Assembly (NCBI GenBank): GCA_016716885.1
Contig: JADJUV010000047.1
Location: forward strand, 1 to 63,265
Origin: Candidatus Trichofilum aggregatum
Lineage (GTDB): Bacteria > Chloroflexota > Anaerolineae > Promineifilales > Promineifilaceae
Reading direction: 5' to 3'
DNA length: 63,265 bases
Shown: piece by piece, positions 1-9,717 of the stretch
Layout of the letters: each line of letters opens with the position of its first letter
How positions within the stretch are numbered: position 1 is the stretch's first letter
The notes under the pieces: generated by a model
Told to the model about the DNA's origin: nothing
The model's input: only the letters and a program-made list of their open reading frames with translations
Databases searched by the model: none
Made by a program: the position numbers and the translations under genes

Positions 1-917
1 CATCGGCAAAACAGCTTCACAGAGCGGGGCACAAAACCGTTCCAGCAGTGCTGTATGGAGCAAAAATTGCTGTACAGGTTCCGGCTGCCGTTCCCACACC
101 TCTTCTGTCAGATACTCTATCAGATGACGGTGGGTGCCCCGAAATTCGGCCACGAACGTGGTGTAACGAGCCGGAGAAGCGTACAAGGCCAGGGCTGCCA
201 GTTGTAATCCGGCAATCCACCCTTCGGTACGTGACTCCAGCACCTCGACATCGCCCGGAGAAAGGATCAAACCACGACCCTCATGCAAGAATTGGGCCGC
301 TTCCTCGGTGGTGAAACGCAAATCAGCCATCCGGATTTCGTTCAGTTGACCACGCACCCGCAGCCGGGCCAGCGGTAGGGGAGGATCGATGCGACTGGTA
401 AGGATTATTCGCAGATGCGGGGGGCAATGCTCCAGCCAGAAAATCATGCCTTCCTGAATGGAGCGTGTGTGGATCAGGTGGTAATCGTCCAGGACGAGCA
501 ACAAGGGGCGGGTCAGTGCGGCCAGGTCATTGATGAGGGAGTGTCAATATCAAGGCAATGGGTAGACCCTGGGGTGATTGCAGGAGGGCTAACGCTTTTC
601 ACCTACCTGAGGATATACGGAGCGTAAAGCAGTGATAACGTAGCCCCAAAAATGTACGGATCGTTGTCAGCCTCATCCAAAGAAAGCCCAGACCAGGCAG
701 GCATGACGACTGATTCTCCTGAACCAGACGCCGCGGCCGCATATTGATGCAACCAGGTACTGACCAGTGTCGTCTTGCCATAACCGGCTGGAGCGCTCAC
801 GAGGGTAAGGGGACAGGTGAGAGAGCGCTCCAGGTGTTGTAGAAGGCGCGGCCGCATCACCACATCCGGGCGTGGCGGCGGGCAATAAAGTTTGGTAGCC
901 AGTAGCGTATCCAACAT
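1..917 (-). pseudogene. LuxR/MalT-type ATP-dependent transcriptional regulator, 5' part, frameshifted
   Basis: N-terminal part of a large MalT-like regulator, running off the window at base 1. The start region (917 downward) reads TKLYCPPPRPDVVMRPRLL, then a Walker A loop APAGYGKTTL and the SLDEADNDP block typical of this family. From about 540 to 1 a different frame continues the same protein (LLLVLDDYHLIHT, a Walker B/LDDYH motif, then LRIILTSR, AELRVRGQ-like and TEGWIAGLQLAALAL family motifs). Between 660 and 540 at least three single-base shifts are needed (TTTT/GGGG near 648, AAAA near 596, and near 541), giving VITALRSVYPQVGE and LALLQSPQGLPIA as linking peptides. Family members have NTP-binding, TPR and C-terminal LuxR HTH domains; the last two lie outside the window. 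Either a decaying gene or sequencing indels; I cannot decide from sequence alone. Confidence 0.75.
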
Positions 918-987
918 AAGACAAATGATGCGGCCCCAGGTTCTGAACTATGTGCCGTGTTCTGGTTTGTGAGCGGTACACGATGGC

Positions 988-2292
988 CTAACCTGCGGCC
1001 GCAGGAACCACACGGCCAAAGGAACGCCAGTAAAGGTAAATAGCCAGGAGATAAGCGCTGATGGCAATGATGAAGATGGTAGAGAACCCTGTCTCCACCT
1101 GCAAGCGGCCGCTAACGGTGGGACTGACCGCCCAGCCCAGAGTCATACTCATACTAAACAGGCTGGCAACGGTAGCCCGGGCGTGTTCGTCCACTTTCTC
1201 CATCACAAACGCCTGGTAAACAGGAACCGTCATATTCATCAGGATAATACGGGCCAGGTATGCGGCCGCGCTCAGCCAAAACCAGGGTGTAAAACCAAGC
1301 GCTATCATAAACGGGATGGAACAGGCCTGGGTGAGAAAGATGAGCCGTGGTTTCCCCAACCTCTCAACCAGCGGAGGCGAGCAGCTACAAGGCCAACGGC
1401 CATACCCAGAGAGCCTAAGGCCAACAGCGAGCCAATCGTCCCGGTCATCCTGCCCATATTGCTCACGAAAAAAAGATTCACAAAACGGCACAAACAGCCC
1501 TGATCCTAGTGACAAGATGAGGATAGGGGGCAATCAGTTGCCCCAACAAGACCGGTGCTGGCGGGCATAACGGAGAGGAGCCAGACGGTCGGCTGGTGTG
1601 TCATGGCGCTTAGGAACAACACGCAGGCGTAACAAAGGAATGAGGCTTAGGAAGCTGAGCGCAACGACCAGAATGAGCGCGGTACGGTAGGCGGACACTG
1701 CTGTGGCATCCAGTTGGAACCAGGTGCCTGCCCACTGTGGAATCTGCCCGCCTAACCAGTTGCCAACAAAAGCGGCCAGGATATGCACGCCAAAACTTAA
1801 TGAAAAAAGGTATGTCCGCTCAGCTTCACTGCTGTTTTCCATTAAAAAAGGGCCGAGTGTCACATCGTTGAGACTTTGTCCCAGACCTAAGCCAACACTT
1901 ATTACGTACAATCCTAACACCGAGTGCCAGCCAATCAGCCCCAGAACTGCAAAGGTAGACAAAATACCAGCTAACAGGAGCGCACGCTTGCGGCCAATGA
2001 GGTCTATCAAGTAACCACCCGGCAGGGCGGTAAGGAGTGCTGTTGTATTACTGGTAGTAAGGAGTTGACCTAAGAGGGCTTCATCATACCCCAGACTAAG
2101 GATGTAGAAGTTAAACAGCAGGCCAAAAATACCGGCTGCGATGCCGCTGATGATGAGGCTGAGGAGATAGAGACGAGCGTTGTAGCCGAACTGCCTGATT
2201 TTGTGCGCATAAGCGCGGAGCAAACCGGGATCGGGCATAAAAACAGGTTTGTATAGCGCGGACAATGGGCAAAATGACTGACGCGGCCGCAA
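988..2292 (-). pseudogene. Major facilitator superfamily transporter, frameshifted
   Basis: Twelve-helix MFS permease broken into at least three frames. The N-terminal portion (2292 to 1534; a likely start is the Met at 2237) contains helices such as LYLLSLIISGIAAGIFGLLF and the loop-2/3 signature GGYLIDLIGRKRALL. A middle piece (about 1490 to 1380) in another frame reads FVNLFFVSNMGRMTGTIGSL, and the C-terminal piece (to 988) ends LLAIYLYWRSFGRVV. Substrate cannot be inferred. The frameshifts at about 1533, 1490 and 1380 make the gene non-functional as read, but all pieces are collinear and well conserved, so homopolymer errors or very recent decay are both possible. It lies 70 bases downstream of the MalT-like start, on the same strand. 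No convincing Shine-Dalgarno is visible before the Met at 2237. Confidence 0.75.
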
Positions 2293-3172
2293 TTGTACTG
2301 AAATGTGCCGTCATGACGAATTTTGTAGTGTCGTCATAGCCGGTCGGTGCGGTCGAGCAGTCGCCTTGCTCCGTGCTTTCTAGCTCTCCCGTAAAGCCTG
2401 ACAATGGCCGGTATACTCTGGTCAACAGCAACATTGTACTGTCATGGCACCTGATCGAAGCAGGCGTTTCCCTGTTTAGCCAACAGCGTATGCCTATCCT
2501 GGACATCGCCATCCGGGCGTCCGATTTGAGTTGGATCAAGAAGGTCGTGACTGACCCGGCTACAATCTGGTGCGTCACGACCACATCCCTCACCTCTGCT
2601 TGTGCCTCTTTTATTTCCTGGACTGAGCGCGGCCGCGTCACCGGGTTTGGTTATAGGCAGACGAAGCTGCGGGTGTGGGGTGATGTTTGTCCTACGTAAG
2701 ATTTTATCCTACCTATAATGACCCTTCTTACCACCCTGAACAATCACGTTTCAGTCCAGGCGTCGGCCAGAGTCGCGGCCGCGGAATGGATAGAAGGTTG
2801 AGATGGTGCGGCGGTATTACGTGAACGGGTGTGATGCAGAGAAGGGATGGCGGGAACGCGGCCGCGTACCAGTCTATTGACCGGGAAAGAGGGCGCGACA
2901 GGGTGGTAGCAGTTGTTCCCCCTACTCTGCTAATGCGGCCAGTCGGTTAAGCTATAAGACAGATCGCGGCCGCGCTTGGAGCCAGGTCATTTTCAAGATC
3001 TGTTGCACCGAGGTTGTGTTGGTTCGTTTGTGCTATGTAAGGACTCGCTGATGAAGTCTTGCGTAGGACAAACCCTGACCCTACGCTACCTAACCGCCGT
3101 TTTACCCACTCTCACGCGCATCAAGAGGAGCTAAAGGCAGGCTGATTCGCGGCTGATTGAGCAAGGACACCC
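2293..3172. other. Gap without a supportable gene
   Basis: About 880 bases between the MFS gene and the M20 peptidase. Open frames exist on both strands (2111-2641 and 2373-2699) but their translations match no family I recognise. Contents that can be named are five copies of the iterated palindrome and the inverted-repeat block at 2685-3073. Confidence 0.6.
2685..3073. repeat. Non-coding block bounded by 17-bp inverted repeats
   Basis: The arm GTTTGTCCTACGTAAGA at 2685-2701 is matched in inverse by TCTTGCGTAGGACAAAC at 3057-3073 (16 of 17). A third, direct and weaker copy (GTTTGTGCTATGTAAGG) lies near 3026. The interior carries three copies of the GCGGCCGC palindrome and no recognisable gene. 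It could be a MITE-like or excised-element footprint; no target-site duplication was seen. Confidence 0.45.
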
Positions 3173-4313
3173 TTATTGGCAAAACGCCTGTGCCACCGCC
3201 AGATAAATCTCCGTACATGCCCTCACGCTCGCCAAATCAACCCATTCTTCCTCGGCGTGTGCCCCTGCTCCCGTTGGGCCAAACAAGACAGTAGGGATGC
3301 CCGCGGCCGCGAGCGTCGCCGCATCGGTCCAGTAAGGTACACCGGTGATAGGACAGGGTTGGGCGAGCCGGGTCGCGGCCGCGTTCTGCACCGCCTGCAC
3401 AATCGGGGAATCGGGCGGCGTTTCCAGGGGCGTTCGCGCCAGCGTCGTATGAAGCGTGGCTTGAAAGGCCGGATCAGCCTGGCCGAGACGCGTTACAATC
3501 GCCTCAAACTCCGCTTCTACGGAACGGAGCGTCTCGCCGGGCAGCGTCCGCCGCTCAATGGCGAGGCGACACCGCGCCGGATAACTGGATAACTCCTGCC
3601 CCCCTTGAATGAGTGAGGCGTGCAGTGAACCATGACCCAAGAGCGGATGAGCCGTTCGCCCGGCCAGTTGTTCACTGAGGTGTTCCAGCTCCCCCAGGAA
3701 ACGCCCTATATGGCTGATAGCATCCACGCCCAAATCGGGGCGCGAGCCATGCGCCGCCACACCACGCGTCTCCACATCTAGCCAGACAAATCCTTTGTGG
3801 GCGATAACCAGTTGTTGTTCGGTGGGTTCGGCAATGAGGGCCGCATCGGCCTGGTAACGTTCAGCGATAGCCATTGTGCCCAGGCCCGCATATTCTTCAT
3901 CCATGACTGCGGTGAAAATGAGGTCGCCACGCAACGGGGTTCGTTTCGCGGCCGCGATAGCCACCATACAGGCCGCTACGCCCCCTTTCATGTCATACGC
4001 TCCACGCCCATACAACCGCCCCTCATGCTGATAAGGCTGGTGCGGGTTCGTCATCCCGGCGACACCCACCGTATCTATATGGCCGTTCAAGATCAGCCTT
4101 TTCCCCCCACCCGTCCCGCGCAAAATACCGACGACATTGGGCCGGTTTGGGGGCAACTTCATGCCAGTGGACTTCCAGCCCAGCCTGTTCCAGCCACCGG
4201 GCAATAAAACGCGCTATCTCCATCTCCCCCGGTGCACCCGGTACAAGGTCCGGGTTGATGGAGCTAATGCTTACCAGCTCTTGTAGTAACGTGTCTGTTT
4301 GATTGAGCGACAT
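3173..4313 (-). CDS. M20-family metallopeptidase (ArgE/DapE-like amidohydrolase), one frameshift
   Basis: Zinc-dependent deacylase or peptidase of the M20 family, the group that includes acetylornithine deacetylase and succinyl-diaminopimelate desuccinylase. Motifs appear in order: LNGHIDTV (first metal His and Asp), YGRGAYDMKGGVAA (bridging Asp), MDEEYAGLG (catalytic Glu pair), AEPTEQQ, GVAAHGSRPDLGVDAI (dimerisation-domain His), and C-terminal GAGAHAEEEWV (last metal His). Start chosen at 4313 (MSLNQTDTLL) because AAGGAG lies about 6 bases upstream. The frame breaks in a run of five G at 4149-4153; removing one base joins HWHEVAP to NRPNVVGILRGTG, restoring a normal-length protein of about 380 residues. 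Substrate is not predictable. No biosynthetic partner lies next to it. Confidence 0.8.
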
Positions 4314-4470
4314 GGATACTCCTTGGGGGGTGGTCTGGGCCTGTTTTTGTGGGATAGTCATATTGTATACTGCACACGGGTACAAAATGAGCTTTTTTCA
4401 TCTCACCGTGTCAGGTATATGGCTCAGATGCGGCCGCGTAACGCTCAAAATGCTCTTGCGGCAAGATGTC

Positions 4471-5352
4471 TTAACGCCATAACAGAGGCAGATAAAGGGG
4501 ATGGTGCTGACGGTACAAACCCACCTCATCATAATGCACCTGATAATCAAATACCCCCGCCGTTCCACAATTGTTCCAGCGATTCTCGCTCTCCACCGTC
4601 ACCACAAAAGCCTCATTGGTGAAACCTTTGTCTTCCTGGGCTATGGGGTAGGCAGAAAGGTCACTTTCTATCTGGAGTCCCCCACCCGTTAAGGTAAAGG
4701 TGTGATATAGGTTCTGGTTGTAATCAGCCTCAACGGTCAGGGTATACCAGACGCTAGTGGTAAGTGGTTGGATCAGGAATGAATCCCAACCCGCCACCCC
4801 CGGCGCAACTTCATGCCAGATATTCCAATGATCGGCCAGCGGTGAATCCATGTTGCTGATATATTGGATACCGGCGGTAGCAGTCAGAAAAGTGGCGGTA
4901 GGTGTATGCCAGCGGGTGTTTTGTAGAGAGAATTCCGGCCCGGTTTCCCCTTCCTGCTGGGTGACTTCCGGCAGATAGGCGTGAACCTCATACCGCCATA
5001 TACCGAATTGCCCGATAGGATAAACTGTCTTGTAGCCAATCAGATGATTACTCAACAACGACTGTGCTACGTTGGCCCATACCAACAAGCTGTAATCTCC
5101 CCCATAAGCGACAGCGTTACTACGTGCCACACTCCCGATACCCGCCCCATAACAGGGATTTCCCGCCACAATTTCTTCAAACAGACTCCAATTGCTTTCC
5201 ACCTCAAAATCATCAGCCCAAGCCTGCTCCCAACTGGTCGCTATAACGGGTTTACTTAAGGGAGCTGCCCGAAACGCCACGCTCTCAAAAACGAAATACC
5301 CCCACCCGATGAACACCAGAATAAGTAAGAGCCACAGCTTTGAACATTTCAT
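4471..5352 (-). CDS. Exported protein of unknown function with YLPLL tail
   Basis: About 293 residues. Start chosen at 5352 (MKCSKLWLLLILVFIGW) because GGAG lies 7 bases upstream; a longer reading from 5373 adds seven residues without a site of its own. The N-terminus is a hydrophobic export signal or anchor. The body is rich in Trp, Tyr and Thr with alternating polar/hydrophobic stretches, suggesting a beta-rich, possibly lectin-like extracellular domain (DDFEVESNW, FQNTRWHTP-type segments). It ends HHPLYLPLLWR; a tail of the form YLPL(V/L) is, in my experience, frequent at the ends of exported Chloroflexota proteins. I do not recognise a family and assign no function. Confidence 0.65.
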   Translation of the reverse strand: MKCSKLWLLLILVFIGWGYFVFESVAFRAAPLSKPVIATSWEQAWADDFEVESNWSLFEEIVAGNPCYGAGIGSVARSNAVAYGGDYSLLVWANVAQSLLSNHLIGYKTVYPIGQFGIWRYEVHAYLPEVTQQEGETGPEFSLQNTRWHTPTATFLTATAGIQYISNMDSPLADHWNIWHEVAPGVAGWDSFLIQPLTTSVWYTLTVEADYNQNLYHTFTLTGGGLQIESDLSAYPIAQEDKGFTNEAFVVTVESENRWNNCGTAGVFDYQVHYDEVGLYRQHHPLYLPLLWR

Positions 5353-5398
5353 GCCTTGTCTCCTTAACCTCACTGCGGTGTTTTTCGTCCCCGCCTGC

Positions 5399-6058
5399 TC
5401 ATACCCTTTCTGGCTGGCTGATTCTCAATTCCCAGGCATCGGGCAGAACGGCTGAAAACCATAATTCGATGTATTTCAGGCGTCTATCCGTCGTCTCACC
5501 ATTGCTCCTGATTGTACTATGCGAATGATGGATAAGACGCAACCCCATCTCAGGACGATGACGCCGCATTTGTTCATACAACCAGTTGATGTCGCCCATG
5601 CTCGTTGTCTTGGGACAGATGCAGACGAACACACCGTTGAACGCAAGTTCACCTACAAGCAACTGGGCCACATCGAGGTAAGCGGGTACAACCTGCTGAA
5701 AAGACAACAGACGATGCCCATCACAATCCTCTGAGAGCGGTGGCCCAAAGAACACCACATCAAAATCGCTGAATTGCGCCAACACCCCTTTGTCGAGGAC
5801 ATCACCCTGGAGACAAGGAATGCCTCTGGCCTTGTTCTGCTCCACGATATTCGGTTCTATATCCAGCCCCAGGAAGCGCACCTCATTTCCCATCTCGGTG
5901 TAGGCACGCCACTGCCGGTAACAATCACCACAACAGAGTTCGGCGATAGACCGTGCTTCAGGTACAAGCTCTTGCAGAAGTTGAACGCGTTGGGCGACGG
6001 TTTGGGCGTTAGTACTGGCAAAGGTGCGGCGGTTGAGATTGGGCGTCTGGTAGTTCAT
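5399..6058 (-). CDS. Class I SAM-dependent methyltransferase-like protein
   Basis: 219 residues with a Rossmann methyltransferase pattern: motif I is altered to IAELCCGDCYRQW (the usual glycine-rich loop is partly replaced by Cys), followed by FLGLDIEPNIVEQNK (acidic residue for the SAM ribose), LQGDVLD (motif III), and FDVVFFGPPLSEDC, which resembles the (D/N)PP(Y/L) motif of base or amine methyltransferases. The protein then has ICPKTTSMGDINWLYEQMRRH. Target unknown; the FGPP motif is compatible with DNA, RNA or small-molecule N-methylation. It is divergently placed from kptA (160 bases apart), which may hint at an RNA context, but that is inference. Confidence 0.6.
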   Translation of the reverse strand: MNYQTPNLNRRTFASTNAQTVAQRVQLLQELVPEARSIAELCCGDCYRQWRAYTEMGNEVRFLGLDIEPNIVEQNKARGIPCLQGDVLDKGVLAQFSDFDVVFFGPPLSEDCDGHRLLSFQQVVPAYLDVAQLLVGELAFNGVFVCICPKTTSMGDINWLYEQMRRHRPEMGLRLIHHSHSTIRSNGETTDRRLKYIELWFSAVLPDAWELRISQPERV

Positions 6059-6217
6059 GGTGAATCCTTGTCTTGTCAGTATACTTCAGCTTAGCCGAAA
6101 CAGAGCACCCGTTTGGCCGTGCTTGAAGCGGGCGTGATGCATCAAATGCCTCTGCACGACACACGGGAACGCCAAGCGTAAACCGTCGGGAGATTGATTG
6201 GCAAGGAGTTTTTATTC

Positions 6218-6763
6218 ATGTCGGCATCGTGGGTTCGTTCGAGCAAATTCTTGAGTCTGGTTTTGCGACACAAACCGGAGACGATTGGCCTGCACCTGGA
6301 CGCTCAGGGTTGGGCTGATGTTGCGGAATTACTCGCCAGAGCCAAAGCGCACGGTGTAACCCTCACGCGGCCGCAGTTGGAGCAAATCGTGGCTACCAAC
6401 GACAAACAGCGTTTCGCCTTCAGCCCCGACGGGCAACGTATCCGCGCCAACCAGGGCCATTCCATACGGGTGGACCTGGGGCTGGAGCCGCAAATCCCCC
6501 CACCCCACCTGTATCATGGCACGGCCACCCGCTTTGTGGATTCAATTCGCCAGCAGGGGTTGTTGGCTCGCGGCCGCGAGCATGTTCATCTGTCGGTTGA
6601 CGAAGAAACGGCCGTGCGCGTCGGCAAGCGGCATGGCAACCCGGTTGTGCTTCGTGTGCAGGCTGAGGCAATGCACGCGGCTGGTGTTCCCTTCTACCGT
6701 TCGGCTAACGGTGTCTGGCTCGTGGCGCATGTGCCCCCCCATTACATTGCCTTTGCCGATTAG
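6218..6763 (+). CDS. kptA: RNA 2'-phosphotransferase (Tpt1/KptA family)
   Basis: KptA/Tpt1 transfers an internal RNA 2'-phosphate to NAD+, releasing ADP-ribose 1''-2'' cyclic phosphate and nicotinamide. In bacteria its physiological substrate is uncertain. The 181-residue product has the full family layout: N-terminal winged-helix part RSSKFLSLVLRHKPETIGL with the conserved RHKP, then GWADVAELL, and the NAD-binding half with LYHGTATRF, GLLARGREHVHLS (HVHLS signature) and VPFYRSANGVWLVAHVPP. Start chosen at 6218 since AAGGAG is 9 bases upstream. Length agrees with the family (about 180). Monocistronic as far as can be seen, divergent from the methyltransferase gene. Confidence 0.92.
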   Translation: MSASWVRSSKFLSLVLRHKPETIGLHLDAQGWADVAELLARAKAHGVTLTRPQLEQIVATNDKQRFAFSPDGQRIRANQGHSIRVDLGLEPQIPPPHLYHGTATRFVDSIRQQGLLARGREHVHLSVDEETAVRVGKRHGNPVVLRVQAEAMHAAGVPFYRSANGVWLVAHVPPHYIAFAD

Positions 6764-6947
6764 AGCCGGTTGCGGGTTCCCCCCAAAAAAATGACTGAGA
6801 GGGTGTGTTGCGGCCGCAAATGACCCCCATTGAGGATCGGGCCAACGCGGCCGCACACCACTTCTTGGCTAATACTTACTAAATTCCCCCAGACCAGAAA
6901 CACCGATTCTGTATTTCCCGATTTGATGCCAAACGCGGTTGAAATGT

Positions 6948-7749
6948 CTAGCTCAGTTTCTTGGCCTTAGCCACCGCTTCAGCCCATTCATCCAGAAAAT
7001 CCACGACCAGATGGTACTGCGACTGGCGAATAACCTTATAACTGCTAACCCGAAAGCGGCGGTACAGCTCAGCAAAAAATGCTCTGAAACTGATTCTTGG
7101 AACTATCTTGTTCTGTCAAAGCCATAGCCAGAGCTTTCACTTTTCCGCAATATCAGTAGCTTGCTCATCGGTAATCGCCTGGCGTGGTGCCAGTTGTTGC
7201 TCCAGGCTGGTAATACGCCGTCCATGTTCGCCAACGATCACAGCCGCTTTGTCCACACGAGCGGTCAAAGCAAGTTGCTGTTCGGCCATTTGCATAATGG
7301 CCCGACCCAGCTCGCGGATCTGCATCAGGCTTTGGGTTTCACTGGATGGCTGGATCCCCGACTCTTCTGTGTCCAAAAAAGCTGTAGATAGAACCCGGTA
7401 ACATTCTTCCTGGTAGCGCAGTAAACGATCTCGCACGGTATCCCTGACCCGGCGCGAATCAATTCCAAAAGCCAGCCATTGATAAACTCAAGTGGCAAAC
7501 AGAGGGTATCACGTGGTCCCCTCTGCTCTGTTTCGACGACGACCGTTTTTATTTTTTAGACAGCACCAGATCACGTTGTAAACGTTGATGCTGCCCTGAC
7601 CAATTGAGTCCCAGATAGTCGCATAGAGGCCGTAGGGGCACATAGACCTGGGTCTGTCCCTCTTCTTTAACCAGTACAGCAGTGATTTCGTCTCCGTAAA
7701 AAACCACCTGTTTTTGCGCAACCGGTATCAATGTCGTCTCATTGTTCAT
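6948..7749 (-). pseudogene. Phage antirepressor-like protein (P22_AR_N domain), four frameshifts
   Basis: The start at 7749 reads MNNETTLIPVAQKQVVFYGD followed by VYVPLRPLCDYLGLNWSGQ, the hallmark of the P22 antirepressor N-terminal domain, a DNA/repressor-binding module in phage and mobile-element proteins. Downstream frames give TVVVETEQRGPRDTLCLPLE, INGWL.GIDSRRVRDTV, then RLLRYQEECYRVLSTAFL, a coiled-coil-like stretch and a C-terminal ELYRRFRVSSYKVIRQSQY (Asp/Trp-rich end LDEWAEAVAKAKKLS). Shifts are needed at an A run near 7555, a T run near 7478, an A run near 7141 and a T run near 7080; each is a one-base homopolymer change. Its position beside parA/parB in a palindrome-free segment suggests a mobile or plasmid-derived origin. 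Confidence 0.75.
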
Positions 7750-7922
7750 CTTTTTACCTGTCCTGTTTCCCTGTGATCTGGTGTTTTACATGTAGCTTGC
7801 TCTTGCTACTTGGATAGTCCCGTATGGCTCATGGTGATTGTTGTCTAGGGCTGCCTTGGGGGATACTGTGCCGCTATCCAAGACGAATTTAGGAAGTGTG
7901 CTCCCGTATCCCTTATGAATCG

Positions 7923-8189
7923 AACCGTGTGTATGACACATACGGTTCAACTCTCTACCTGATCTTCCCGTCTATCTTAGTCATCAGACAGGAACAAGAG
8001 CAACTGGCTATATGTGTATCTCGATCCGTATGTATCACACACACAGATCACCGCTGCTTGTGCCCTTAGCAGCTTGTCAAGAGCAGGTTGCACTTGCCTG
8101 CCTGCGTGCTTCATGTTGCAACATTCTGCTCTGCTGCTTCATCTTGTGAAGCTGTATCCAATCCGTGTGTATGAGGCACACAGATCACC
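7923..8189. repeat. Iteron-like repeats CCGTRTGTATSA
   Basis: Three related sequences: 7923-7947 (AACCGTGTGTATGACACATACGGTT-type near-palindrome, arms AACCGTGTGT and ACATACGGTT), 8023-8052 (GATCCGTATGTATCACACACACAGATCACC type) and 8161-8189 (ATCCGTGTGTATGAGG, then CACACAGATCACC). The last two share the tail CACACAGATCACC and are 138 bases apart. They lie between the antirepressor gene and parB, where plasmid iterons or accessory partition sites would be expected. No replication initiator gene is visible, so the role is open. Confidence 0.45.
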
Positions 8190-8334
8190 CTACTCTTTGG
8201 CTGGTACCGATTTGCCAGGATTGCATCTGTGCTTAGTTGGCACTCTTCCCATGTTAGCCTAAGTTGACATAATGTAAAAATAATTCACTCAGGTTCGCCT
8301 TAAAAGGCGCAGACACGAAGTTCCATCAACGAAG

Positions 8335-8354
8335 ATGTTGCCCATGGGCAACAT
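8335..8354. promoter_or_regulatory. Candidate parS site 1: perfect 20-bp palindrome
   Basis: ATGTTGCCCATGGGCAACAT, a perfect 20-bp palindrome (22 bp counting the flanking G and C), repeated exactly at 8551-8570. Two identical long palindromes just downstream of parB are the expected arrangement for a ParB-bound centromere. The sequence is not the widespread chromosomal parS, consistent with a plasmid-type ParB. Binding is inference. Confidence 0.55.
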
Positions 8355-8550
8355 CACGCTACCCGTCACATAGCCTCAGAATAGTAGCAAACCCTTAGAA
8401 TCATAACAGAGTTATGTTGGTAAATGATCCGACCCTGCTATTAAGCTGTTAATCGGTTTATTGCAACCGTGACCGTAAAGGTAGGAGCATAGGGGCCTGT
8501 TTTCAGCCACGTTACTGCCGCCCTGACACGTTGCGCCAGAAATTGTAGCC

Positions 8551-8570
8551 ATGTTGCCCATGGGCAACAT
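8551..8570. promoter_or_regulatory. Candidate parS site 2: perfect 20-bp palindrome
   Basis: Second exact copy of ATGTTGCCCATGGGCAACAT, five bases beyond the reconstructed parB stop codon (8576) and 196 bases from the first copy. No further copy was noticed elsewhere in the window. Confidence 0.55.
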
Positions 8571-8575
8571 CGGTA

Positions 8576-9717
8576 TCAATCCAACAACAGCGTATTTAAG
8601 AAATCACGCAAAGCCCGCAAATCATCAGCCAGGGGCTGATAATCTGGCTTATCGCGCAAAGCCTGGCCCAGCGTCTGTAATTCTTTGGCTTGTAGACGAC
8701 TGGCATAACGCAATGTTTGCTGAATTTTCTGATGGGGCGTTGTGCCTGGTTAAGGCGTGGTACAGGCTGGCCGGTTGCGATTTTTTGATTCCCCTTTTGA
8801 CGTGCCAAAAGATGCTCGACCAGGCCCTCCAATTGGGGCAGAAGCGCGGCACTTGTTTCCCCTTCTTCGTTACTTTCCTGTTGCCAGGCGATGAGGGCAC
8901 GCAAGGCTTCCAGTTGCAGGTCAGGCGATGTCGCAAGTTTTTCAGTGATCGGACGTATGGCCCGCTCGGTCAGGTTGTTTTCTTCAATTAAAACCTGAGC
9001 CTGCGGACTCAGGTTCAAGACCTTCAAGATACGGGTACGATAGGCACGTGACATCCCTAACAAAGTCTCTACATCTTGCCAGGTTACGGTTCGGTCGGGG
9101 GCAAGCGTCATCAGCTCATCACGCAGCGATGTCAAACCATTTGCTTTGTCAATCAGGCTGATGTCCTCGCGCAGCACATTTTCAATCATCTGTTGGGCGC
9201 GAATGGCGGTCCCGTATGCCATGACAGTGGCCTTGATGCGATCCGGAGCGGCTTCATTCAGACCAGCCTGAATGGGCCGATCTTCTGCGGTGAGCCAGAC
9301 ATGAGCCCACCAACGTCGTTCTCCGGTAATGATCCAGTACTGTACGGGTGGTGCTGTTTGCTCAATAGGCGCTAAACGAATGGTGATGGGATTAATCAAA
9401 CCTTGCTGGGCAATGGATTCGGCCAGGGCTTTAATCCGGGCGATGGCCTGTTTTTGGGCAACAGTGGCTGCCGGTTCTTCGCTCATTTGGCGCCAACGTT
9501 GCAGAGCCTGAACAGGCGCAAGTTGTCCCTGCTTTAGCGCAACTGCTATCGCTTCAGGCAAGAGGCGACGCGGTTGTTGCGGATCCGGCGCAATCGTCTC
9601 GATGTTGAAATAGGTGGGTGTTGTATCATTATCGGACTCGGGTTTACTGCTTTCCCCATAAGGGTCAATACGATTAAACGATAGTCCGCCAAGTCCCACA
9701 GTCTTGCGCTTAGACAC
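8576..9717 (-). CDS. parB: ParB-family partition protein, one frameshift near the C-terminus
   Basis: CTP-dependent centromere-binding partner of ParA. It begins with GTG at 9717 (MSKRKTVGLGG), overlapping the parA stop by eight bases, so translation is probably coupled. The ParB/Srx fold shows IAPDPQQPRRL, SIAQQGLINPITIR and the nucleotide-binding ITGERRWWAHVWL; then AQQMIENVLREDISLIDKANG, and the helix-turn-helix VTWQDVETLLGMSRAYRTRILKVL. Two insertions (LPEAIAVALKQGQ and QTAPPVQY) make it unlike compact chromosomal ParB. As read it runs to 8596, but adding or removing one A in the run at 8725-8728 yields IQQTLRYASRLQAKELQTL and a stop at 8576, which fits a coiled-coil dimerisation tail better. 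Flanked downstream by candidate parS palindromes. Confidence 0.85.

Noticed and set aside
2111..2699. Overlapping open frames on both strands after the MFS gene
   Set aside because: Low-complexity or unrecognisable translations, overlap with the MFS start, and no ribosome-binding sites.
8014..8262. Plus-strand frame of 82 codons
   Set aside because: Lies over the iteron-like repeats; translation looks non-protein-like.
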